Positions 41,514 to 48,842 of a stretch of DNA of 64,000 bases are shown here, piece by piece (within the stretch, counting starts at the first letter, position 1; each line of letters starts with the position of its first letter). The position numbers were made by a program, and so were the translations under genes. The stretch is taken from assembly GCF_051860665.1 (NCBI RefSeq), contig NZ_JBHYDM010000006.1, forward strand, positions 182,010 through 246,009, written 5' to 3'. Source of the stretch: Falsiroseomonas sp051860665 (GTDB taxonomy: Bacteria; Pseudomonadota; Alphaproteobacteria; Acetobacterales; Acetobacteraceae). The notes beneath the pieces were generated by a model, which searched no databases, had not been told where the DNA came from, and saw only the letters and a program-made list of their open reading frames with translations.

Positions 41514-42221
41514 TCATGCGCCGGGCCGGAGCACGTAGCCGCGGTGGCGCACGGTCTGCACGAAGCGCGGCTCCCGCGGATCGGGCTCGATCTTGCGGCG
41601 CAGCCGCGTGACCTGCACGTCGATCGCGCGCTCCCCGGCCTCGGGCGTGCCCAGCGCCACCGCGATCTCCTCCCGGCTCAGCACCTCGTTCGGGCGCTGG
41701 GCGAGGGCCAGCAGCAGCGCCTGTTCGCCGCCGGTCAGCCGCACCACCCCCTCCGGCCCGCGCAGCTCCGCCCGCTGCGGATCGAACCAGCGGATGCCGA
41801 GCTGCACCGGCCCGCCCGAAAGATCCGCCACCGGCGGCGGCGCGGCACGGCGCAGGATGGTGCGGATGCGCAGCGCCAGCTCCCGCGGGTCGAAAGGCTT
41901 GGCCAGATAATCGTCGACGCCGTGCTCGAAGCCGGTCACGCGGTCATCCGGCGCGCCGCGGGCGGTCAGCATCAGGATGGGCAATTCCTGGCCTTCGCGG
42001 CGCAGGCTTTCGGTCAGCTCCAGCCCGCTCTCGCCGGGCATCATCACGTCCAGGACCATCAGGTCGAAGCTGACGGAGGTCAGCGCATGGCGCGCGGCGG
42101 CGGCATCCGCCGCGGCGGTGATGCGAAAGCCCTGCTCGGTCAGGAAGCGCTGCAGCAGGGCGCGCAGCCTGGCATCGTCATCCACCACCAGCAGGTGGGG
42201 TGCATCGGCCGCCGCGCTCAT
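41514..42221 (-). CDS. OmpR-family response regulator
   Basis: A 235-aa protein. The receiver has Asp14-16 acidic residues (LLVVDDDARL), phospho-acceptor Asp58 in LMVLDVMMPGESG and YLAKPFDPREL. The C-terminal winged helix reads VLSREEIAVALG...AIDVQVTRLRRKIEPDP. It overlaps the MarR gene by 4 bases upstream and precedes the kinase gene, so MarR, regulator and kinase form one operon. Confidence 0.94.
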   Translation of the reverse strand: MSAAADAPHLLVVDDDARLRALLQRFLTEQGFRITAAADAAAARHALTSVSFDLMVLDVMMPGESGLELTESLRREGQELPILMLTARGAPDDRVTGFEHGVDDYLAKPFDPRELALRIRTILRRAAPPPVADLSGGPVQLGIRWFDPQRAELRGPEGVVRLTGGEQALLLALAQRPNEVLSREEIAVALGTPEAGERAIDVQVTRLRRKIEPDPREPRFVQTVRHRGYVLRPGA

Positions 42222-42832
42222 CGCCCCGTCTCCGGGCCCGGGCCGGCTTCCAGCCGTTCCAGCGCCGCGCGCGCCTCCGGCCCCATCAGCCCGCGCATGA
42301 CGCGCCGGAAACCCTCCACCGCCTGCGGCCCGGCCTCGCGATAGGCACGCATCACCGTATCCCGCTGCCGCTCGAACAGGCTGCGCTCCAGCGCCGCGCC
42401 CTTGTCCGTCAGGGTGAGAAGCCGCTGCCGGCGGTCGCTGCGGCCGGGGCTCTGGGTGACGAAGCCATCCTCCACCAGCGGCGTCAGCACCCGGCCGAGC
42501 GACTGCTTGGTGATGCCCAGGATGCCGAGCAGGTCGCCCACCGTGATGCCCGGCCGGCGGCCGACAAAATGCAGCACGCGGTGATGCGCCCGGCCCATGT
42601 CGAGCCCGGCCAGGATGGCATCGGCGCCGGCGGTGAAGTCGCGATAGCCGAAGAACAGCAGGTCCTGCGCCAGGCGCAGCTCCTCCTCCCGCAGGAAGAG
42701 CAGGTTGCGGCCGGCATGCGGCCCCGTCGCAGGGGCGGCGGGAAGGAAGCGGTCCTCATCCCGTCCCCGCCTTTCCTCCGTCAGGGACCGCGCCGGCAGT
42801 GCCTTGGCTTGCGGATCAGGTTCCAGCGGCAT
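42218..42832 (-). CDS. MarR-family transcriptional regulator
   Basis: A 204-aa winged-helix regulator: dimerisation helices around FLREEELRLAQDLLFFGYRD, HTH ITVGDLLGILGITKQSLGRV and wing GFVTQSPGRSDRRQRLLTLT with the MarR DxR motif. It has an N-terminal extension of about 50 residues. The gene opens the two-component operon and overlaps the response-regulator start by 4 bases, an uncommon partnership. Confidence 0.9.
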   Translation of the reverse strand: MPLEPDPQAKALPARSLTEERRGRDEDRFLPAAPATGPHAGRNLLFLREEELRLAQDLLFFGYRDFTAGADAILAGLDMGRAHHRVLHFVGRRPGITVGDLLGILGITKQSLGRVLTPLVEDGFVTQSPGRSDRRQRLLTLTDKGAALERSLFERQRDTVMRAYREAGPQAVEGFRRVMRGLMGPEARAALERLEAGPGPETGR

Positions 42833-43036
42833 GGTCGATATGCGTTCCCATGAGCCTCCCGTCCCCTTTTGGGCCGGGGTTATCGATGCTTTCCGCGCCG
42901 CCACGGCCTGCATGGCATCGCGCGGCGCGGTTTCCCCCGATATAGGGCAGGGCCGCGGCCGAGAGTAGCGACGCGCGCGACGGCAGGAGGATTGAGGAAT
43001 GGCATCCATGCCGGGCTGGCGGCGGGTGGGCCGCTG

Positions 43037-43561
43037 ATGCCGTTGGAACTGCGCACGGCGCGGGTCGGCGATGTGGCGCGCATCAGCCAGCTGCATGCCG
43101 ATCTCTGGCGCCTTTCCCACACCGCGGTCTTCGACGCCGATTTCATCGAGGACCCGCTGGAGGCGGCGCTGATCCTGCATTGGCAGGAGCAATTGCGCGG
43201 CCGCAAGCGCCCGGGCCAGGTGGTGGTGGCGGTGACGGGCCACCAGCTGGAAGGCTTCGCCCAGGCCGCGCTGCAGGCCGGCATTGCGCGGATCGACCAC
43301 CTTGAGGTGCGGGAGAAGATGCGCGGGCGGGGCATCGGGCGCAGCCTGCTCGGCCTGCTGGCGCAGCGCATGAAGCAGGACGGCGCCCACGCCGCGACGC
43401 TGGCGGTGCCGGCGGGGCTGGAGGGGCTGCCGCGCTTCGCCAAGCGTTTTGGCGGCATCCTGGGGGCCGTGCTGCAGCGGGAGCGGCTGGGCCATGCGAT
43501 GCCGGAACGCCAGATCGCCTGGGCCGATATCAACCGCCTGATCGCCGCCTGCGCCGGCTGA
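43037..43561 (+). CDS. GNAT-family N-acetyltransferase
   Basis: A 174-aa GCN5-related fold. Motif A for acetyl-CoA binding is IDHLEVREKMRGRGIGRSLL. The N-terminal strand MPLELRTARVGDVARIS and the helix DADFIEDPLEAALILHWQEQ are typical of the start of the fold. Substrate unknown. The leader contains a GATATAGGGCAGG string at 42939 and a GGAGG at 42986. Confidence 0.82.
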   Translation: MPLELRTARVGDVARISQLHADLWRLSHTAVFDADFIEDPLEAALILHWQEQLRGRKRPGQVVVAVTGHQLEGFAQAALQAGIARIDHLEVREKMRGRGIGRSLLGLLAQRMKQDGAHAATLAVPAGLEGLPRFAKRFGGILGAVLQRERLGHAMPERQIAWADINRLIAACAG

Positions 43562-43668
43562 ACCCGGGCCGTCGCACCCATCGCAAGCCTTGCCGGCTCG
43601 CAAAAGCCTTGCCGGCGGCGGCCGCGGCTGGTTAACCTCCCTCGCGCGAACATAGAGGGAACAAATCC

Positions 43669-44022
43669 ATGACCATCCGGGAGATCGCCGAGGATTTCGC
43701 CGCGCTCTGCAAGGCCGACCGGCATGAGGAGGCCGGGGAGCGCCACTGGTCGGATGACGTGGTGAGCCGCGAGGCGATGGAGGGCCCCATGGCCGAGCTG
43801 CGCGGGCGGGAGGCGGTGAAGGGCAAGGGCGAGTGGTGGTACGCGAACCACGAGATCCACTCCGCCACCACCGAGGGGCCCTTCGTGCATGGCGACCAGT
43901 TCGCCCTGCGCTTCGAGATGGATGTGACGGTGAAGGAGACCGGCCAGCGCATCCAGATGGCGGAGATCGGCCTCTATACGGTGAAGGACGGCAAGGTGGT
44001 GGAGGAGCGCTTCTTCTATTGA
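43669..44022 (+). CDS. SnoaL/NTF2-like protein
   Basis: A 117-aa cone-fold protein: MTIREIAEDFAALCKADRH, VSREAMEGPMAELRGREAV, HEIHSATTEGPFVHGDQFAL, then a beta-rich C-terminus ending KVVEERFFY. The family includes isomerases, hydrolases and binding proteins, so no reaction is assigned. It overlaps the convergent membrane-protein gene by 7 bases. Confidence 0.82.
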   Translation: MTIREIAEDFAALCKADRHEEAGERHWSDDVVSREAMEGPMAELRGREAVKGKGEWWYANHEIHSATTEGPFVHGDQFALRFEMDVTVKETGQRIQMAEIGLYTVKDGKVVEERFFY

Positions 44023-45359
44023 AGCGGGCCGGGCCGGCGCGGCAGCGCCGCCAGCCCCACCGCCAGCGGCAGCAGCCAGGCGATTCGCGCCTGGTAGCGG
44101 TCATGCGGCTTGGACAGCGCGCCGGCCGCCGCCGCATTGGCCGCGAGCGCACCGAGGGCGAAGGCCAGTAGCGCCAGCCGCGCCGAGTCCCGCGCGTGCA
44201 ACGCCCGCCAGCCGAGCCACAGCGCCAGCGGCAGGCTGGCCAAGAGGACCGGCAGGTGCGGCCACAGCCAGGGCTCGGCGAGGGCCGGCAGGGCGCCGCG
44301 CATCTGCGCCCCGGCATCGAAGCGCGCCAGCTCCTCCGCCGGGAAATGGCCGGCGATGGCGCGACGGGCCGAAAGGTCCAGATGCTCGGCCGACAGCGTA
44401 TCGCCCACGCGGGTCTTGCCCAGCTGTGCCAGGGCATTGCGCAGCGCGGCGCCGGCGACCTCCAGCGGATAGGCGCGCAGCGTGGCGGCGACGATCTGCT
44501 GCGCTTCCGCCGCGCCGCGCATGGCGCCCATGGCGCGTGGGCTGCCATCGGCCTCCCGGTTCAGCGGGCTGGTGCCGTCCCAGAGCAGCTCGTCACTGTC
44601 CATCGGCAGCCGGTCGGTGAAGGCACAGAGGTGCCAGCCCGCCTCCGGGCAGCGGTCCCGCAACAGCGCCGCCGCCGGCCCATCCGCCTGCAGCCGCGCC
44701 AGCAGGAAGGCGGCGCCGTGCGGGGAGGGGGTGAAGCGCCCGAAGGCCAGGGCGTTGGCGGTGCAGAGGAAGACCACCGCCAGCGCCACCGGCAGCCCCG
44801 CCCGCAGCAGCGGTCCGGTGCGCCAGGTCAGCAGAAGCGTCAGCACCAGCATCGCCAGCGCCAGCGGCAGGTGGGACAGGTGCGCGGCGACGGCCAGCAC
44901 CGCCAGCGCGCCCACCCAGAGCGTCTGTCCGCGCGTGAGCCGGCCGAAAGCCAGCAGGAATAGGCTCAGCGGCACCAGCCCGGTCAGCGCATCCGGCATC
45001 AGCGTCGCCAGGAACCAGGGCGCCGAGGTCAGCAGGCCGAGTCCCGCGCAAAGCGCCAGGTGCCAGGCCGGATGCGGCCGCCCCCGCAAAACCCCCTGCG
45101 CGAGCCAGATGAGATGCGAGGCGATCAGACCCTGCGCCAGCACCGGCGGCCAGAGCGATCTCTGCCAGTGGAACAGGTGCAGGAAGGGGCCATAGGCCTG
45201 GGTCTTGTCCCAGGGCACCTCGGGCGCGGTGGTGTGCAGCAGGTAGGAGACGGTGTCGATGAAGACCAGCGGGTAGCCGTTCAGCCAGGCCGGCCAGACC
45301 AGGAAGGACGCGCCCCCGAGCAGGGCGAGCAGCGTCACCAGGCGCGGGGACCGGCTCAC
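44016..45359 (-). CDS. Multispanning membrane protein of unknown function (tandem paralog B)
   Basis: A 447-aa protein with about ten hydrophobic helices and a hydrophilic loop of about 130 residues. Blocks shared with the upstream gene include NGYPLVFIDTVSYLLHTT, ARLQADGPAA, DRLPMDSDELLW and ALSKPHDRYQARIAWL. The GTG start overlaps the paralog stop by 4 bases. The N-terminal half with a D[TS]xxYL-type motif in the first loop and a large non-cytoplasmic loop resembles GT-C-like lipid-linked glycosyltransferases in layout, but no firm family assignment is possible. Confidence 0.75.
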   Translation of the reverse strand: MSRSPRLVTLLALLGGASFLVWPAWLNGYPLVFIDTVSYLLHTTAPEVPWDKTQAYGPFLHLFHWQRSLWPPVLAQGLIASHLIWLAQGVLRGRPHPAWHLALCAGLGLLTSAPWFLATLMPDALTGLVPLSLFLLAFGRLTRGQTLWVGALAVLAVAAHLSHLPLALAMLVLTLLLTWRTGPLLRAGLPVALAVVFLCTANALAFGRFTPSPHGAAFLLARLQADGPAAALLRDRCPEAGWHLCAFTDRLPMDSDELLWDGTSPLNREADGSPRAMGAMRGAAEAQQIVAATLRAYPLEVAGAALRNALAQLGKTRVGDTLSAEHLDLSARRAIAGHFPAEELARFDAGAQMRGALPALAEPWLWPHLPVLLASLPLALWLGWRALHARDSARLALLAFALGALAANAAAAGALSKPHDRYQARIAWLLPLAVGLAALPRRPGPLQ

Positions 45360-46702
45360 CCGGCGGGTCCGCGCCGCGCCGTCTGCGCCTGCGCCCGCGG
45401 CAGCAGGGCCAGCCCGGCGATCACCGGCATCAGCCACAGGATCCGCGCTTCGTAGCGCAGATGCGGCTTCGAGAGGCCCCCGGTGGCCAGGGCATTGGCG
45501 GAGACGCCGACCAGCACCCCCACCACCAGCCCGATCCGCCGGCGATCCCCCAGGCCGCGCCACCAGGCCAGCAGCGCCAGTGCCGCGCCGGCCAGCAGAA
45601 TCGGGACATGTGGAAAGAGGAAGGGCTCGGCGGCGGCCGGCAGAAGCCCGCGCGCCTGCAGCGAGGCGTCATAGGCGGCCAGTTCGCGGGGCGGAAAGCC
45701 CTCCGCGATGCGCGGCCGCACGGCGGCGGCCAGGTGGGTCTCGACCAGCGTATCCCCCACCGTCGCCAGCCCCATCTGGCGCAGCGCATTCAGCGCGGTG
45801 GTCCGGGCGACCTCCAGCGTGTGGGTCCGGAGCGTCTCGGCCACGATCTCGCTGGCCTCGGCCGAGAGCAGCGCACCACCCAGGAAGCGCGGCGTGCCGT
45901 CCGGCGCGCGGTTCACCGGGCTGTCCGGCTCCCAGAGGAAGGCGTCGCTGTCCATCGGCAGGCGATCGGCGAAGGCGCAGAGGTACCAGCCGGCCGCCGG
46001 GCAGCGGTCGCGGATGACCTGCGCGGCCGGCCCATCCGCCTGCAGCCGGGCCAGGGCGAATGTGGCGCCGTGCGGCGACAGCACCGCCCGGCCATGGCCC
46101 CAGAGATTGGTCCCGAGCAGCAGCAGGATCGCCGCCGCCAGCGGCGCCGCCGCCCGCAGCACGGGCCAGGGCCGCCGCGCCACCAGGGCGACGAAGACCA
46201 CCAGGGCCAGGGCCAGCGGTAGGTGCGACAGATGCGTCGCGATGCCGATCGCCGCCAGCAGCCCCAGCCACAGCACTTCCACCCGGCTCAGGGAGTCGCG
46301 GGCGAAACCCAGCAGCAGCAGCGCCAGCACCACCACCGGGGCGAAGACGTCGGGCATCAGCAGCGCGATGGTGAAGGGCGCGGTGGTCAGCAGCGCTGCG
46401 GCCAGGCAGCAGGCCAAATGGACGCCCGGCCCGGCGCGTCCGCACAGCGCCCGCTGGGCCAGCCACAGCAGATGCGACAGCCAAAACCCCTGGGCCAGCA
46501 GCGGCCCCCATAGGCTGGTGTGCCCATGGAACAGCCAGATCAGCGGCCCGTAGACGTGCGGCTTGTCCCAGATCACCAGCGGGCCGGTCGTCTGGTGCAG
46601 GAAGGCGCCGGTATCGCTGAAGACCAGCGGATAGCCATTCAGGAAGGCCGGCCAGACCAGCAGCAAGGCCCCGAGGAGGATCGCGCCCAGGCGCAGGATC
46701 AA
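45356..46702 (-). CDS. Multispanning membrane protein of unknown function (tandem paralog A)
   Basis: A 448-aa membrane protein homologous along its whole length to the next gene: NGYPLVFSDTGAFLHQTT, SPHGATFALARLQADGPAA, RDRCPAAGWYLCAFADRLPM and GGLSKPHLRYEARILWLMP. It starts with TTG, overlapping the moaE stop by 4 bases, so it is translationally coupled to the molybdopterin-synthase genes. The conserved Cys, Asp and Arg in the large loop (RCP, CAFxDRLPMDSD) are candidate active-site residues on the periplasmic face. Confidence 0.78.
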   Translation of the reverse strand: MILRLGAILLGALLLVWPAFLNGYPLVFSDTGAFLHQTTGPLVIWDKPHVYGPLIWLFHGHTSLWGPLLAQGFWLSHLLWLAQRALCGRAGPGVHLACCLAAALLTTAPFTIALLMPDVFAPVVVLALLLLGFARDSLSRVEVLWLGLLAAIGIATHLSHLPLALALVVFVALVARRPWPVLRAAAPLAAAILLLLGTNLWGHGRAVLSPHGATFALARLQADGPAAQVIRDRCPAAGWYLCAFADRLPMDSDAFLWEPDSPVNRAPDGTPRFLGGALLSAEASEIVAETLRTHTLEVARTTALNALRQMGLATVGDTLVETHLAAAVRPRIAEGFPPRELAAYDASLQARGLLPAAAEPFLFPHVPILLAGAALALLAWWRGLGDRRRIGLVVGVLVGVSANALATGGLSKPHLRYEARILWLMPVIAGLALLPRAQAQTARRGPAG

Positions 46703-47160
46703 GCCGGCTGCGTCCAGCGCGCGGCCGCGGCCTCGTCCGCCGCCTTGGCCTCCACCCAGCGGCTATCGCCGCTCGCAAACTCCTCCCGCTTCCAGAAGGG
46801 GGCGGAGGTCTTCAGCCAGTCGATCAGGAAGGCACAGGATTCCAGCGCCGCGGCCCGGTGGGCGGAGGCGGTGAGCACCAGCACGATTGGCTCCCCCGGC
46901 ACCAGCCTTCCGACACGGTGGATCACGGTGCAGCCGGTCAGCGGCCAGCGTGCCCAGGCCTCCGCCGCGATCTTTTGCAGCGCGCGCTCGGTCATGCCGG
47001 GATAGTGCTCCAGCACCAGCGCGGCCAGGCCGTCATCGGCGCGGCAGAGGCCGACGAAGCTGGCCAGCCCGCCGATATCGACGCGCCCGGCGGTCAGTGC
47101 CGCGGATTCGGCGCCGAGGTCGAAGGGCGACCCCTGCACGCGGATGGTCGGGCCGGCCAT
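46699..47160 (-). CDS. moaE: Molybdopterin synthase catalytic subunit MoaE
   Basis: A 153-aa large subunit of molybdopterin synthase, which adds two sulphurs to precursor Z. It has VGLCRADDGLAALVLEHYPG, IHRVGRLVPGEPIVLVLTAS and the catalytic Lys region IDWLKTSAPFWKRE with a later KAAD. ATG at 47160 lies 1 base after the moaD stop; an in-frame GTG at 47169 overlaps moaD and is an alternative. The downstream membrane-protein gene overlaps its stop. Confidence 0.93.
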   Translation of the reverse strand: MAGPTIRVQGSPFDLGAESAALTAGRVDIGGLASFVGLCRADDGLAALVLEHYPGMTERALQKIAAEAWARWPLTGCTVIHRVGRLVPGEPIVLVLTASAHRAAALESCAFLIDWLKTSAPFWKREEFASGDSRWVEAKAADEAAAARWTQPA

Positions 47161-47161
47161 C

Positions 47162-47413
47162 TCAGCCACCGGTCACGGGTGGGAAGAAGGCCACCTCGTC
47201 GCTCGCTGCCACAGCCTGGTCCGGACTCGCAAAATCCTGGTTCACCGCGGCGCGGATCTGGCGCGGATCGGCGAAGGCGCTGGCATGGCCGGGGCTGCGT
47301 GTGGCGAGCCAGGCGACCAGCCCGGCCACATCCCGCACATCCGCCGGCGGCGCGACTTCCTCCTCGGCCAGCCCGACCCTTTGGCGGACCCAGGCGAAGT
47401 AGAGGATCTTCAA
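47162..47413 (-). CDS. moaD: Molybdopterin synthase sulphur-carrier subunit MoaD
   Basis: An 83-aa ubiquitin-fold sulphur carrier. The start LKILYFAWVRQRVGLAEEEV and C-terminal VAFFPPVTGG, ending with the Gly-Gly that becomes the thiocarboxylate, are diagnostic. It uses TTG with GAGGG seven bases upstream. It lies between the putative lipoprotein (10-base gap) and moaE. Confidence 0.92.
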   Translation of the reverse strand: MKILYFAWVRQRVGLAEEEVAPPADVRDVAGLVAWLATRSPGHASAFADPRQIRAAVNQDFASPDQAVAASDEVAFFPPVTGG

Positions 47414-47423
47414 GGGCTTGCCC

Positions 47424-48113
47424 TCAGTTCGGCACCACGCGCGAGCGGGTCTGGCCATCCGGCCCGATCCAGGTCTCGACATTGCCGTCCCGCACCACGG
47501 CGCCGCCGCCCTGCGGGCCGGTATAGCCCTGCACCCGCGACGTGCCGCCGGTGCCGGTGACGATGCGGCCCGATGGGGTCGTCATCGGCTGGCCTTCGAG
47601 CCGCGCCGGCGGGGGGGAATAGGCGCCCGCGGGCGCCGGGCTGGCCGGCGTCCGGGCGAAATCGCCCGGCGCGCCAAGGCTGCCCGGCGGGGTGGAGGAG
47701 CCACGCCGCACCGGGCGGTCGCCCGGCGTCGGCACCGGGGAGGTGGCCGGGGGTGCACCCTCGATCAGCGAGGGGCGATAGGTCGGGATATTGCGCATCG
47801 CCTCGTCCGGCCCGCCCATCAGCGCGGGGCGCTCGGCCTCCTGCACCGGCCAGACATCGCCGCCCTCGGGCACCAGCGGCTCCACCGCCGGATTGCCGCC
47901 GCGCACGCGCTGGACGGTCAGGCTGTCCGAGGCCACCACATTGGTGGGACCCATGAAGGGCGACCAGAGCCGGTCGAAGCCGGAGGAAAGGGTGCTGCCG
48001 ATCTCGCTGGTGGAGCAGCCGGCCAGCAGCAGCAGGCCAAGCAGCGGCGCGCACCGGGCCGCGCCGCGCGGGGCGGGGCGGTTCAGGGATGGGCAGGATG
48101 AGGCGGCGGCCAT
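47424..48113 (-). CDS. Putative lipoprotein, Pro/Gly-rich
   Basis: A 229-aa protein. A signal with lipobox LLGLLLLAGCST (Cys about residue 32) is followed by a short helical start (SEIGSTLSSGFDRLWSPF) and a long Pro/Gly/Thr-rich, apparently disordered stretch ending VRDGNVETWIGPDGQTRSRV. ATG at 48113 is preceded by GGGAG. No known domain. It sits between pgsA and moaD on the same strand. Confidence 0.7.
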   Translation of the reverse strand: MAAASSCPSLNRPAPRGAARCAPLLGLLLLAGCSTSEIGSTLSSGFDRLWSPFMGPTNVVASDSLTVQRVRGGNPAVEPLVPEGGDVWPVQEAERPALMGGPDEAMRNIPTYRPSLIEGAPPATSPVPTPGDRPVRRGSSTPPGSLGAPGDFARTPASPAPAGAYSPPPARLEGQPMTTPSGRIVTGTGGTSRVQGYTGPQGGGAVVRDGNVETWIGPDGQTRSRVVPN

Positions 48114-48169
48114 GTCGGCTCCCGTGATCGCGATGTTCGGGCGGAAGATGCGCTGCACCATGGCACGCC

Positions 48170-48817
48170 TCAAGAGCGAAGCGGAGTCTGCGCCGGGGCC
48201 GGCCCCGGGGCCTGCACCGGGGGCAGCGGCGCCGGTGGCTGCGCCCCGGCCCGGCCGACATGGCGCAGCCCGGCCTGCAGATAGTCCCAGCCGGTGACCA
48301 GGGTCAGCACCGCGGCGACCAGCAGCATGACCTCCCCGATCAGGGAAACCGGCATCCAGGACAGCCAGATGACCGATGCTCCGCTGTCCCCGGCCAGCAA
48401 TGCGCCGAGGGCGCCCATCTGGAAGCCGGTCTTCCACTTGGCGAGGTTGGTGACCGGAAGGCCGATCTTCAGCCCCGCCAGGTATTCGCGCAGGCCGGAG
48501 ACCAGGATCTCCCGCAGCAGGATGATGATGGCGGGGAACAGGCCGAAGGTGCTGAGCTGGCCATTGCCCGCCAGCAGCATCAGGGCGGCGCCGACCAGCA
48601 GCTTGTCCGCGATCGGGTCCAGCATGCGGCCGAAATCGCTGATCTGCTGGCGCGACCGCGCCAGCTTGCCATCGAAATAGTCGGTGATCGCCGCCGCCGA
48701 GAAGACGGCGCAGGCGACCAGGTTCGTCCACGGCTCCCCCAGCGTGGCGAAGAGCACGAGCACCGGGATGGCCGCGATGCGCGACAGCGTCAGGAGATTG
48801 GGAAGGTCGGTCGGCAC
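48170..48817 (-). CDS. pgsA: CDP-diacylglycerol--glycerol-3-phosphate 3-phosphatidyltransferase
   Basis: Inner-membrane enzyme making phosphatidylglycerol phosphate, the committed step to phosphatidylglycerol and cardiolipin. It is 215 aa. The CDP-alcohol phosphotransferase motif D-G-x2-A-R-x8-G-x3-D-x3-D runs from DYFDGKLAR (Asp49, Gly50) through DFGRMLDPIADK (Asp71). It begins 25 bases after the uvrC stop, a common alphaproteobacterial order. Confidence 0.95.
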   Translation of the reverse strand: MPTDLPNLLTLSRIAAIPVLVLFATLGEPWTNLVACAVFSAAAITDYFDGKLARSRQQISDFGRMLDPIADKLLVGAALMLLAGNGQLSTFGLFPAIIILLREILVSGLREYLAGLKIGLPVTNLAKWKTGFQMGALGALLAGDSGASVIWLSWMPVSLIGEVMLLVAAVLTLVTGWDYLQAGLRHVGRAGAQPPAPLPPVQAPGPAPAQTPLRS

Positions 48818-48842
48818 AAATTCATCCGGCGTTCATCTTGGC

